From Wallemia ichthyophaga EXF-994 (Eukaryota > Basidiomycota > Wallemiomycetes > Wallemiales > Wallemiaceae): a DNA stretch of 64,000 nt. The stretch spans positions 248,001-312,000 of the forward strand of contig NW_008806279.1 of assembly GCF_000400465.1 (NCBI RefSeq). The letters run 5' to 3'. The translations under genes were made by a program, and so were the position numbers. Under the pieces are notes generated by a model that had not been told where the DNA came from, searched no databases, and saw only the letters and a program-made list of their open reading frames with translations. Of the stretch, positions 50,849 through 61,600 are shown piece by piece (position 1 is the stretch's first letter; each line of letters starts with the position of its first letter).

Positions 50849-52767
50849 ATGGAATTACCTTCAATAAACAGCTCTACTTTCACTCATCTACGACTCTTTC
50901 AACCAAAGTCTGAGTCTTATCAGCAGCCTTCACCGGCAGTACCCCAGCAGACCCCTGCAACAGCCACCGCAACCCGCAGCCACCAATCTCATACAAGGAA
51001 GGATGGCAATGAATCTGGTGGTAGATTCCCCGACAAGCTCTTTCAGTACGTTCAACTCACATGCTGTGTTGTCAACTAACCAATATCGCAGCCTTTTAGA
51101 GAATCCTGATTTACACAATGTTATTGCGTGGTCGGAAGATGGCAAATTCGTCCTTATCCATGATGTGAGTCTCTCTTTTCGGCTTCTGAGAAGATTCCCG
51201 CCTCCACCGGGATCTAGCGCACGCGTCTTCCTCCCAAATCCGGGTTCTCTCGGTTTATGCCACAAAAAAATACAATTTACTTACTTTACCCTTACAGCCT
51301 GCTGAGGTTAGTCGAGATCTCAATTTATGCATGCATCACGCCTTTGCGGCGTCACATCACGTCACGGGTCTTTGTACCTCAGTGATGTGATGGCGTGAAT
51401 GTGTGTATAAATATTCAACTAATACTAATATTTATTCAGCTGGAGAAGGTTATGGGAACTATGTGGAGATCTTCGGCTTACCCAACTTTCCAACGTCAGA
51501 TGAACGTGAGTTCGGAACTATTCATAGAATTATAACTAAACTATAAACTTAGATTTATGGATTCTCACGTACTTCAACTGTAAGACGCAATAAACCTGGT
51601 CAAGCTAATCGCATGATGCCTTCTACCTGGTCTCATCCGACTATCTCCCGTGGTTCAACTGCAGATGATCTCGCCAAGATTGAAAGGAACGCACCGCGTA
51701 GAGACCGTAAATCTAAGAAGAGCGATTACAGCAAGTCGTACGATGATGAAGATGATGAGTCAATTAAGCAGAAATCTCGTAACTCAACTACGCTCACTCC
51801 CGCCCTCAATAACGTCTCGCTCCCTGCGTTGGAATCGGAGTTGCCTCATGAATCTCGCAAGCACTTGCACAATGATGAAGAGGAGCACCCACCTGCTAAA
51901 CGTGCAAGAAGACCTTCAGCTACACTCTCGAGAAGTGCACCTTCAGCACCTGCAATGTCACGCAATTTATCAATTACATCTCAATCTAACAGCATCGGTT
52001 TACGCAGCTCAAGAAGACTCGCCTCGTCGTTACCACGCGACAATAAGATACAGATGAACAACTCTTTTACTCAAATGCGCTCACCAAATAAGTCAGACGT
52101 GTTTAGTGACGATGAACCTGAAATGGCAGTCTTACTTCCTCAAATTGAGGATGAAGAGGATGAAGATAATGTTGAGCATTTCAAAAATAATGACTCAGCA
52201 TCCGGAGAAGAGCTTTCAAGTGATGAAAGCGAAGATGAGGACGACGCAACACCAGCTACAAGCTCTTCTTTAGGATTAAGAACATCATTCGGTACGAACG
52301 CGTCAAAGGCATCGAACACTTCAATGGATATACTCGCAGCTGCAGCTTCAATAAGAAACCCAGTCCCAACTGTCAACCGTCGTTCATCCAACTTTTTATC
52401 AATGAACCCAATCGGGATTGATGCGAGGAAGCAGTTCAATAATCTCAACGAACAAGACCCATCTTCATTTGATTCAGACTCCTCCATCTTCAATCACCGC
52501 AGATCATCATACAAGGATTCATTCTTACGCTCTCAACCAAACCCTATCTCTATACCAAATCTGACTGATAATCCAGTCGGAGATTCAAGTGATGGTGAGA
52601 GCTTTGATGAGGAAACTCTTATCACTCCACCTAGTGTCGCAGCCGCTAACTATCGTCCACCAACATTGGATACACTTAACAATGTAGCTGCGATAAATGC
52701 TAAGAAGGAAGGTGAAAAGACACGCAAGCTTTCCTTCTTGCCTACATTTAGTTTCTTCAAACCATAA
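50849..52767 (+). CDS. HSF-type DNA-binding protein with a 9-nt micro-exon
   Basis: Exons 50849-51045, 51092-51164, 51298-51306, 51440-51505 and 51553-52767 (introns 46, 133, 133 and 47 nt) give 519 residues. The heat-shock-factor-type domain starts near residue 58: GRFPDKLFHLLENPDLHNVI and AWSEDGKFVLIHD. The 9-nt exon encodes Pro-Ala-Glu. LEKVMGTMWRSSAYPTFQRQ and MNIYGF, the recognition-helix region (SFVRQLNMYGF in HSFs), follow. The micro-exon restores the usual spacing between the ...HD strand and the helix and is in phase. The tail is Ser/Asp-rich and disordered with a basic KRARRPS stretch. The domain is divergent, nearer to Mga1/Sfl1/Skn7-like factors than to Hsf1. No coiled-coil trimerisation region is obvious. 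Confidence 0.8.
51337..51397 (+). repeat. Nested inverted repeats inside the third intron of the HSF-like gene
   Basis: CACGCC (51337-51342) pairs with GGCGTG (51392-51397). Inside it, CACATCAC (51353-51360) pairs with GTGATGTG (51382-51389). Together they can fold the middle of a 133-nt intron into a hairpin, shortening the effective donor-acceptor distance. Confidence 0.55.
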
Positions 52768-53215
52768 CAAACAGAAGTGGTTGATTCACTCTTTTTCTTC
52801 TTCAATCAGGCAGTTTACCCTTCTTTCAATCTTTATGACCACGTGTACAATAGCACGACAAACCTTTTTTTTTTCCTTTCATGCTTTCACAGTAAGATAT
52901 AGCTAGAATCCTTGAACGGACAGTAAGTTAAGCAAGCAATCAAGGATGTTTTATCCAGAACTCAAGCACGAATTAACACACACACACACGCATCATTTCA
53001 ATTATATAATTGAGATCCATTCCTCTCATTGACATGACTTTACCTCAATCAACAATTAGCAGTAAGTTTCTCTGTCAAATCCGATATCATTTGGGATTTT
53101 CTGATTTTGTGTTGTAATACAAATTTTGTACTTTCTTTTTGAGCTCTCATTTATGTCTTTATATTCAAATTAATGTGAATGCTGTTATACACGAGGTTAA
53201 TATTACATATATCCA
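52768..53215. other. Convergent intergenic region HSF-like gene / MED13
   Basis: Two 3' untranslated regions. A (CA)n run lies at about 52978-52990. No coding feature was seen. Confidence 0.4.
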
Positions 53216-55255
53216 TCAATCAGAAATTTCTGATTGAGAGATGCTGAACAACTTATGCAGATGAAAAGGTAAGTGGAATCGTTGCGCCGGATGGGTTTTG
53301 TGTTTCGTAATAAACGTTAAGTTATGCAGTGATTGAATGTATGATTCAAAGTCGGCAACATTGCTGAGTGATGCGTCTGGATTGTTCTTTGTTGATGCTG
53401 AGGTAATCTCCTTTACCTTTAATACTCTGTTTTCTCCGATACCAATTGTACAATATCTTGCGTCGTGTTCCGTTCCATACTCGGTTTTTTTACTATGCCT
53501 TCCTTCAAGTATGTCATAAGTGTAAGAGTGTAGCATTTCACCTGGTTTGTTCAATCCCCATTCTGTATACTTATCAGTCACTTTAATAAAGTTACTAATG
53601 AAGAACCCACCCTCAACCTCATCACTCGATATATCTGGTGAAGTGACTAAACGCAAGCTCCATTTTATTGATGACTGTAGCTCGAATGTTTTCCAGTAGC
53701 TATAGATTGTTTCTCCCATAGTGTGCTCGCTTCTGCGTAGTATCTGTACGTCACTGAAGTGGGCGTACTCATCAATGGCTGCAACTAAAACGGTATCTTC
53801 AAAGCAATGATATGCAATATGTAACTTTCTTGCATTGTTAAATGCACTCGACTTGTCATCTGTTATATCTATCTGCTCTTGCGGGATTACGTTCCTGGCT
53901 ACAGTGAATGCAGGAAATTCAAAATTCACTGCAATTTCATTACTTTCGTGATTCCCAGAAGTCCATTTTTGCACAGGTAGGGATATTTTTTCGTAAATCC
54001 TAATTGCGAATGATCGCGCACAGTCACGTGATTTAATTATATCCTTTATCTTCTCTTCGTCTAGCACTTGATAGACTTCATCTACTAGTGCTGCTTGTGT
54101 TGCGCGTGAAAGATGTAGAGAGCTTTGAAAATTCCTCGCTATATCCAATCTGACGACATAGAAGCCAGTTGGAACGATTTCCTTTCTAAGCTTTTCACTA
54201 TCAATTATTCGTGTTCTACCCAAGTTGCAAAATGCGTATATATCGCAAAATGCTTGACTAAACTCATGTAGTAGCTTTGTATCTATTTCCGTTGATGTGT
54301 TAGTCGATAGCGCTATCATTATGTCTTTACGACCTCCGAATGGAGCGAATCCAGCTTTCTCCCAATAGCTTATTCCTACAGGAGCTGTATGAATGACTTG
54401 GTCATCGTATCCTAACGCGAACTTTGGTGGTATAAGGTCTTTTGATGAGACATCTCCAGGGATATATTTACGGGCAGGCAGATTCTCAAGAGTACTCCAA
54501 CGACACTCTGAGATTGCTAGCCTAGCTTCTATGCTGTATTCATTCGTGTTACTTTCAAATACCATGTCTGATCCCCGACTATCCCGAGTACCTCGACTAC
54601 CATTGGAATGTAGTTTTAGCGGTAATGAAGGGAATTGATTCGTGTCAAACTGAAATTCCTCATCGGAAGAATTGTAGACAGGTTCGTCGTCGAATTCTTC
54701 TTCTGTAGAAGACGGAGAAGCAGATGGATTGCGTTTGATAAGCTTCCGTCGAGTGTCCTTCTTCTCCTTGTTGCGCTTTTCTAGATGCGGCCTGGATAGG
54801 GATTCATACCAAAGCGGAGGAAAGCTTGCTGCGGGAAGCATGCCTTCCTCGACGGCATACTTGCCGTGATTACTGTAATTGACTAAGCGTGTCGGCCTAT
54901 TAAATGCAAGTCGCTGAAATCCATTAGGAATCACACTGTTGGTTGGCTGTAGACTGAAATTATCCAAGCTGTGATCGATGAATGAGTAATTGAGGGTGGG
55001 TGTAGCGGGGGTGAACGGTGTGATTGGTGTTTGCTGTGTAGTTGCAGTTTTTGGAGATTCGTCGAAGAAATCAAAGTCGTCGTCGTTGATCATTCCATTA
55101 TCGTCGACTAACATACTCCAATCCTGGTCCTCATCGTCCTTGTTACTGGCTTTGTAAAAGGGAACGCTATCTGGCTGTTCTGCCACTTCTTGCTTCACGC
55201 TCAAAGATTGCAGTTTTTCCACATATTTTAGACTCTCCTCCAGAGCTGACTGCAT
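53216..55255 (-). CDS. MED13: Mediator kinase-module subunit Med13, short form
   Basis: A single exon of 679 residues from ATG 55255. The C-terminal two thirds carry Med13 features: PARKYIPGDVSSKDLIPPKF, LGYDDQVIHTAPVGISYWEK and AGFAPFGGRKDIMIALSTNT, then an Argonaute/PIWI-like region with HIAYHCFEDTVLVAAIDEYA, a WSLRLVTSPDISSDEVEGGF stretch and a final helix. The N-terminal 250 residues are acidic and disordered (DEDQDWSMLVDDNGM). Med13 proteins usually exceed 1000 residues and have a conserved N-terminal domain that binds core Mediator; it is absent here. An AATGCAG acceptor-like string overlaps the ATG, so small 5' exons cannot be excluded. No long minus-strand frame exists upstream to 55866. 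Confidence 0.75.
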   Translation of the reverse strand: MQSALEESLKYVEKLQSLSVKQEVAEQPDSVPFYKASNKDDEDQDWSMLVDDNGMINDDDFDFFDESPKTATTQQTPITPFTPATPTLNYSFIDHSLDNFSLQPTNSVIPNGFQRLAFNRPTRLVNYSNHGKYAVEEGMLPAASFPPLWYESLSRPHLEKRNKEKKDTRRKLIKRNPSASPSSTEEEFDDEPVYNSSDEEFQFDTNQFPSLPLKLHSNGSRGTRDSRGSDMVFESNTNEYSIEARLAISECRWSTLENLPARKYIPGDVSSKDLIPPKFALGYDDQVIHTAPVGISYWEKAGFAPFGGRKDIMIALSTNTSTEIDTKLLHEFSQAFCDIYAFCNLGRTRIIDSEKLRKEIVPTGFYVVRLDIARNFQSSLHLSRATQAALVDEVYQVLDEEKIKDIIKSRDCARSFAIRIYEKISLPVQKWTSGNHESNEIAVNFEFPAFTVARNVIPQEQIDITDDKSSAFNNARKLHIAYHCFEDTVLVAAIDEYAHFSDVQILRRSEHTMGETIYSYWKTFELQSSIKWSLRLVTSPDISSDEVEGGFFISNFIKVTDKYTEWGLNKPGEMLHSYTYDILEGRHSKKTEYGTEHDARYCTIGIGENRVLKVKEITSASTKNNPDASLSNVADFESYIQSLHNLTFITKHKTHPAQRFHLPFHLHKLFSISQSEISD

Positions 55256-55866
55256 TTGGGTGCGCTTAACCGGGCGGCTTTGTGGTGATCGTTGGTGTGA
55301 GAGATATCAAAGATGATCAAAGGGATTAAACCGCGTATCTATCTAAAGCACATATTATGTTCTACAAATGGGCCTTATATTCCTGCGCATGATTGCCTCA
55401 GCTCGTGCAGCTGTCAATCTACTCCTCCTTAAATTCAATCGATTCATAGTGATTCTATAGAGGCGGACGAGCTCTTATATGAATACATCTATAAGAGTAC
55501 GCGTAGACGATTGGTTGCTCGATCTAACTTAAGCAATTGACACATTCTCGACTGACATGGAAAATTCCATTTGAAGCTCAAGCAGCTGCCAGTGAACTCC
55601 AAACAGCAGATATTGCTACTTTACATTGATGTATCAATTTATCAAGCTCACCATGCCCAGGTTCCGAACTCATCAGGGCGCCGGCGGATGAGTTTCAGGA
55701 CAAATTGCTGACAGGAATGCACAGACGTCTACGTCCTCCGGTTCTCGCAGCTGCAGGTCTAGAATCCGACGTATAAATTGGTCGCATCTACACTTGGTTC
55801 TTTTCAATCACCCATCCAGCTCAACGTAACTTTCAACTATCCACACTCGTTTACAAGTCACTCATT
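55256..55866. other. Divergent promoter region MED13 / secreted repeat protein
   Basis: About 610 bp without supported coding frames. It contains the TATA box listed separately and short direct CT-rich strings before the plus-strand ATG. Confidence 0.45.
55772..55777 (+). promoter_or_regulatory. TATA box of the secreted repeat-protein gene
   Basis: TATAAA lies 95 bp upstream of the ATG at 55867, a plausible distance for a TATA-driven, inducible or highly expressed fungal surface-protein gene. The pyrimidine-rich leader that follows supports a start site between them. Confidence 0.5.
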
Positions 55867-57163
55867 ATGAAACTCTCTATGATCCTCTTGGCAGGCTCGG
55901 CTACTGCTGCTCTTGCCCGGGACTCTCTCTTTAAGCGTGGTCAATCTCTTGAGGTGAGACATGAATGTCTTGGTAGTCAGTCTGCTCACATTCACCCAGC
56001 ACGCTGTTCGCCAATCACCAGAGCTCGCTGCTCAGATGATCAGACGTCACTACGACGATCAAGGAAACCCTCTCTGTAAATGTCCAAGTGACCACCAAGA
56101 CCAAGGCTCACACGATGGATCAAAGACGTGGTGGGGCCATAACGGCACCCACGGTGATCATGGTGGTGAAAAAAGCGAGGAAGACTGCGATGATACCAAT
56201 CCTGCACCTTCAAAGCCAGATAAACATGGCGATCACGGTGGCCATGGTGGTGGCCATGGCGGTGACAAAGGCGAGGAAGACTGCGATGATACCAATCCTG
56301 CGCCTTCAAAGCCAGATGAACATGGCGATCACAGTGGCCATAACGATGACAAAGGCGGACATGGTGGCCATGAGGATGAAAAAGGCGGTGATAAAAGCGA
56401 AGAGGACTGCGACGAAACCACTCCTGCACCTCAGCCAACTAAGGCACCAGCACCAGCACCATCTCCAAAACCATCTGACAATGGTAACGGCAATGATAAG
56501 AAAGACGAAGAAGACTGCGATGAAACCACCACCCCATCGCCTCAACCAACTAATACTCCAGCACCAGCACCAGCACCATCACCAAAGCCAAAAGACAACG
56601 CAAGTGAAGACTGTGATGAAACAACAACACCACCACCACCGCCATCAACTTCAACGACACCACCACCATCAACTACCCCAGCTACGCAAAACAGCTCTAA
56701 ACCAGTAGTCACATTCACTAACTCAGGTAAAGTGACTTCTGCCGCGGTGTCTGGGACACCTACTAGTGGAAAAGACGATGGAAACTGTGGTGACTCAACT
56801 GCTCTCATTGATCTTGACACTGGTCTCAACATTGGTGACGGATCACTTTTGGATGTCGGTGCATGTGCACATGTTGGTCACCTCCTCAACCTCGGTGCAG
56901 GAATCAAGCTTGGTAAGCGTCATGCTATCGTTCGCAACGAGTACATCAAGACATTTAAGCGTGACGATCTCGTTGATGCCGACCTCGACGCTAGCGTATT
57001 GAGCGGTGGCAACAACAAGCGCAATGTCATTGATGTTGATGCTCTCGTCAAAATACTAAGCAGTGACCAGCAAAAGCGCGACGAAAGTGGAATCAAAATC
57101 TTCAGTCGCAATAGCCACAAAAACCACCATCACAAGATGCGTCGCGTTCGCAACCTTGCCTGA
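55867..57163 (+). CDS. Secreted repeat protein, His/Asp/Cys-rich, with Kex2-like sites
   Basis: Exons 55867-55953 and 56000-57163 (46-nt intron) give 416 residues. The signal peptide is MKLSMILLAGSATAALA, followed by a Lys-Arg site (FKRGQ). The middle is five imperfect repeats with core EEDCDDTNPAP / EEDCDETTPAP / EDCDETTTP. The first two are 96-bp near-identical DNA units that add HGDHGGHGGGHGG segments. Pro/Thr-rich spacers suggest O-glycosylation. A more ordered segment follows: STALIDLDTGLNIGDGSLLD and VGACAHVGHLLNLGAGIKL. Four further Lys-Arg sites (LGKRH, FKRDD, NKRNV, QKRDE) separate the C-terminal peptides. No family is recognised. Metal binding and proteolytic processing are inferred from composition only. 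Confidence 0.8.
56174..56660 (+). repeat. Imperfect coding tandem repeats (EEDCD units)
   Basis: Unit 1 (from 56174) and unit 2 (from 56270) are 96 bp apart and differ at about three positions in the first 70 bp, so the duplication is recent. Three more diverged units, each with the (E)EDCDE-T core, follow to about 56660 with Pro/Ala-rich spacers. Confidence 0.75.
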
Positions 57164-57282
57164 ACTAAATGATTGATGGATCAAACGGACTCTAGCCTTC
57201 TCTTGGATTTTTTTTAAAAACAACCTAGGAACACTATCTCATAAAGGACTTTTCTTATATCCTGGAATCCTAAACGGACACT

Positions 57283-57299
57283 TATATATATATATATAT
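57283..57299. repeat. (TA)n microsatellite
   Basis: About eight TA units lie in the convergent gap between the secreted repeat-protein gene and AHA1. Confidence 0.7.
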
Positions 57300-57429
57300 T
57301 TCATTGGTTTCTAACTAAGTGATAAGAAGTTTGAAATGAATGAGCTTAGAACAAATTGAAAGTCTAAAGAACTGTACCGAAGCTGTTTGTTCGGTCAGCA
57401 GTGGGAAGAATTTCAAACAAGATATCAAC

Positions 57430-58496
57430 TTACAGCAACTTGAGAGGTTTGATGTAGTACTGTTCTAAGCTAGGCTGAACATCATCCTCAAGTCCGATTG
57501 GTACGCCATTCAAGATGAACTCAGCAGCAGTTGAATCATCACTCTGGTTTAGATCGATAGTCAAAGAAGCCTTGTGTCCTTTGAATTGTTAAATGTGCAG
57601 AATAAGCCTAACGTAACTCACCTTCTGGCCACTTTCCGCCTGTGAGTGTCCAGTCCATCGTAATCTTCTTCTCAGCCTCAACGTCGGTAACCTTACCTCT
57701 CACACCGCCGCCAAAGAGAACAACATTGGCACCAACCTTTGGCTCAATCTCTGCAGGTGCACGAGTCCACATGGGCACGCGCTGCTTGTTGGTGAGAACA
57801 TCAAATAACTCAGACGCAGAAATCTGGTAGCGCTCTTCCAATTTTATAGTGGAGGTATTGAGTGAGCCTTTCTGAGCCACAGGTTTCTTTGGAACCTCTA
57901 CTTTCTCAGTTTTCTTCACAGCTGAAGCTTCTGGAGCGGGTGTGGATGGTTGTGAAGGGGTGGTCGACTGAGATGAAACTTGTACGTGAGAGGCATATTT
58001 TTCACGGAGATCAACAGGGAATTGATCAAAGATAGATTTGAGGGTTTGGGGGATAACTTGTTTGCGAATGTGGTCGAACTTTCCATCTGGTTTGCCGTTG
58101 AGTATCGATGAATCGAAAACGTACTCGTCGAGACCATCGATAGCCTCATGAGATACTTCTGGTACGTGTGTGCGGCCTCTAAGCTCGCCGACTGTCCATT
58201 CGATGACTATCTTCAAATCGTAGATCGTTACTAATCTAAAATGAGCGTCAGTACCAAATACAAAGCTTGAATAGCACCTGAAACACACTTTGATTTACGT
58301 TGCCCGAGAGTTACATCTCCATCACACTCCTTGAGTTCTTCTATAGTGAGTTCATCGTTGATTTTCAGTCCAACGAGCTTCTCCTTGAAGTATTCTTTTG
58401 CGAAATTGCTGCAATCCAATTGCTTCCTGTGCGCTGTATGAGTTATGTTCTTCATTTCTCTCGAGCTACTTACCAGTGCCAGTTGGCTGATGACAT
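57430..58496 (-). CDS. AHA1: Aha1, activator of Hsp90 ATPase
   Basis: Co-chaperone that stimulates Hsp90 ATP hydrolysis in the cytosol. Exons 58496-58474, 58426-58287, 58230-57622 and 57578-57430 (introns 47, 56 and 43 nt) give 306 residues. The start SSANWHWKQLD matches the family's NNWHW opening. The N-domain has AKEYFKEKLVGLKINDELTI, YDLKIVIEWTVGELRGRTHV and GLDEYVFDSSI. After a Ser/Pro/Ala-rich linker, the C-domain (AHSA1) has LEERYQISASELFDVLTNKQ, RVPMWTRAPAEIEPKVGAN and ITMDWTLTGGKWPEGHKASL, and ends PSLEQYYIKPLKLL. The 23-nt first exon is supported by the NWHW motif and phase. Confidence 0.94.
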
Positions 58497-58682
58497 AGCG
58501 ACGTACAAAGAAGAAGATCACTCGATCATGCGAGAAACTTGAAGGAAAAAATGAAAAAAGTTTAGAAACCATGTTTAATTATAAGCTTATATGTTCTCTC
58601 CTACCCTGCGATTGCTTTCTTTGTTCAATGTTCCTCTAAGACATTCTCTCTATAAGCAGTGAGTATGAATAAATTACTAAAA

Positions 58683-61600
58683 TTATACAATAAGGCTAGC
58701 AATCTTGCTAGTAACGGCTAAGGGATACATCCTTTCTTCCATTCTTGAAATCAGCTTCTTCGCATTCGTTACCGATTTAGCTTCTAACTCAGCCTTGATC
58801 ATTTCTGTCCATGTTGATGGTTCACGGAATACAACAGCGCTATCAATGCTATCCAAGTCATTTGGATGGTTGCCATTCGCTGCTGCTCCCATTGGTGGGT
58901 CTACCATTGCTTCAAACACCTCCCGAGACTTGCTCATGTCTCCACTCGATGCGTATCCTCTAATCAATAGATTCGATATGTAGGCGGTCTGGTGTATGTT
59001 TGAAGCTTTGATTGATTCTAACAACTTTGGTATAAGATCTTGACGTTGGTTCTCAACAAAGACATTCAACAATGCTACGCTTGTCGTTAGTTTGGCTCTT
59101 CTAAACAACACATCAACTTACATTCATATACTATCGCATCTGGAAGCTCTCCCTGTCTATTAGAAGGATGCGTCTCTATACTATCGAATATCTCAACAGC
59201 TCCATCGACATCCTTCTCAATGCATCCAGCGGAATGAATAAGCGATGCCCAATGTGTGTCAGACACTTTAACACGTGGATCGTTGACGACAGTTTCGAAA
59301 ACCTTGTACAGACTACCCTTGTCTACGGGTTCAATTGATCCATAAGCGTCTAGAAGGAGCTTGTACGTATGTGCTGAAGGTGCAACACGACAAGCCAACA
59401 TTTCCCCGTAGTAGTACAAAGCGCGATCTCTATTTGGCTTCGTTTGCGTGTAAAATTGTATCATAGTGTTGAATGGCGGTACTCTAAGCTGACCTTTGCT
59501 CTGCTTGACCATAGTATTGAAGAAATTAATGGCTGACTGCTCATCTCCAATACGTGTGCATGCGTTGATTATTGCACCGTAAGTAACACTTGATGGTCTC
59601 ACACGCTCTGCCATCATTTGGTCCAATATCTCAAGAGCTTCGTGTGCCTTTCTTGCTTTACTCAGTTTAGATATGATAGAGTTGAACAAGAAAGTGTTGG
59701 ATTTAACACCAAACTTTCTCGACTCTTCCCACAATTCCTTTGCGAGTGTAGCGTCATCAGTCGTTTCCTTGACGTTGTTAATGCACGCAGCATAAGAGTC
59801 CGCTGATGGTGCACCTCCAGCCTGAATGATACGTAAGCGGTGTTGAGTAGCTCCCTCAATATCTCCGCCATGTCCGAGACCAGAAATCATGGCATCTTCC
59901 AATCTAAACCAGCCAGATGAACGCTCTTCCACACTAGTAAGGAGTTGAAGGACTTCGTAGGCATGCGTATATACCTTCTTGGCTTTGTCAGTTTCACCAA
60001 TCCTTCCAAGAGCATTAGCAAGACCGGCAAGAGCACTGATCGAAGCAGTCAAACCATTGGATACACCATCCATCAAAGTCTTATAACAGTCTGAAGGAGA
60101 TATACCCATATTCCTGCGGTAGTCATGCCTGCTGACGAGTTCAGATAATTCATCATCGAAGACATATTCAGGCTCGACTGATCCTGGCGTTGTCGGTGGA
60201 GTTTGGTCGAGTGATGCATCACTGGAATCAAATGATGGGTACGACATTGCGACAGCCTGCTCCGTTTGCATTTTATCAGCTGGTACGTACCCACTTGTGT
60301 AGCTTTCTGCACCGTTAAATCTGTAACCAAGACCCTCAATGAGTTCTGCTGAAGCTTTGTAGTCCAGCATTTTGGATAACACGAAACCAAGATCATTGAC
60401 ATTGATAACTCTGCCTACATCTTCTGCATTTTTGCCAAATGTGTTGATAATATCAGCAACAAACTGCTCAGCTGACTCTGCGTTGACAAATCCTTGACTT
60501 TCGTTATTAATTTCGTTCTTGGCAGACTGCAACCATACGGTAGTGTACATCTTCCATTGCTCGAGGGTGAGATTGATCAACTTAAAGTCGCCTTCACAGT
60601 CTACTCGAGCTTGTTTAACTTTTTCAAGGATGAGTTTTAGAGTTTCAACCGAGCAGACAACATTGTTGTCATAGGCCATACGGAACGCGTCGAACATCTG
60701 CTGAAGAGAGATATTTGGTGTTTTGATGACAAGATTCACTACCACAGCTATGTATTTATGCCAGATACGTCTACCAGTAAGATGACCTTGATCAACAAAC
60801 TGAATCTTGCCAGCTTGAGCCCATTGAATGAACAATCCCATGGCTAAATCGAAGCGACCGAAAGATGCACAAGTATAGATGAGAGTTTGAATTGCAGGGT
60901 AATAAATGCCTTTAGAAGACTTTTCAATCATTTGCTGACGGAGAACTTGGTTGGCAAATTCAATGACTTGTTCTGTTTGTTCAGGTTTGGTGATTATAGC
61001 TTCCATTACATTCTCACTAAAGGTGTTCAACTCAACACCCGTTGGGTCCATCGTGTATAAATTTTGACACTCTTTAAGAAGCTCGTGGGTGGCTACAGCT
61101 TCGTCAAACTTGGCTTCCTTTAACAAAGACGTCATAATAAAGTAGAAGGATGAAACTGGTGGATGTGGAATCTGGGAGCCTTCCATTGCTGTCTTGGCAG
61201 TGCGCTTGAGCCATTCTAAGCCACTTGAGCTATCACCAACGCGAGCAAATCCTTCAATTACAGCGGCTACAGTGTCCGGACGAAGCCTAAGTGATGACTC
61301 GAGCATAGTTTGGAATACCTCGACACCTCCGAGTGGCTCGTTGCAGCTAAAGTTTGTAGAGATCATTGAATTGTATACCGTTGAAGATTTATTGAGTGGG
61401 AGGGTAGCAAATGAAGGCTTGTTGTCGATCTTGTGTGAGTTCAAACCATTGACGTAATCTTCGAAAATAACAGTAGCACCTTCCAAATCAGCAACAGAGC
61501 CGTAAAGCTGCAACGGTTAGCTGAGAATCAGCGCTTTAACCTTACTCACATCGATCATAATTGCGTATGTGCAGTGTTGGGACTTGATCTTAGGGTGAGA

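Noticed and set aside
56088-56708. Alternative plus-strand 206-codon frame over the secreted repeat gene
   Set aside because: It is a +1 shadow produced by the repetitive codons; the secreted-protein frame has the signal peptide, intron and KR sites.
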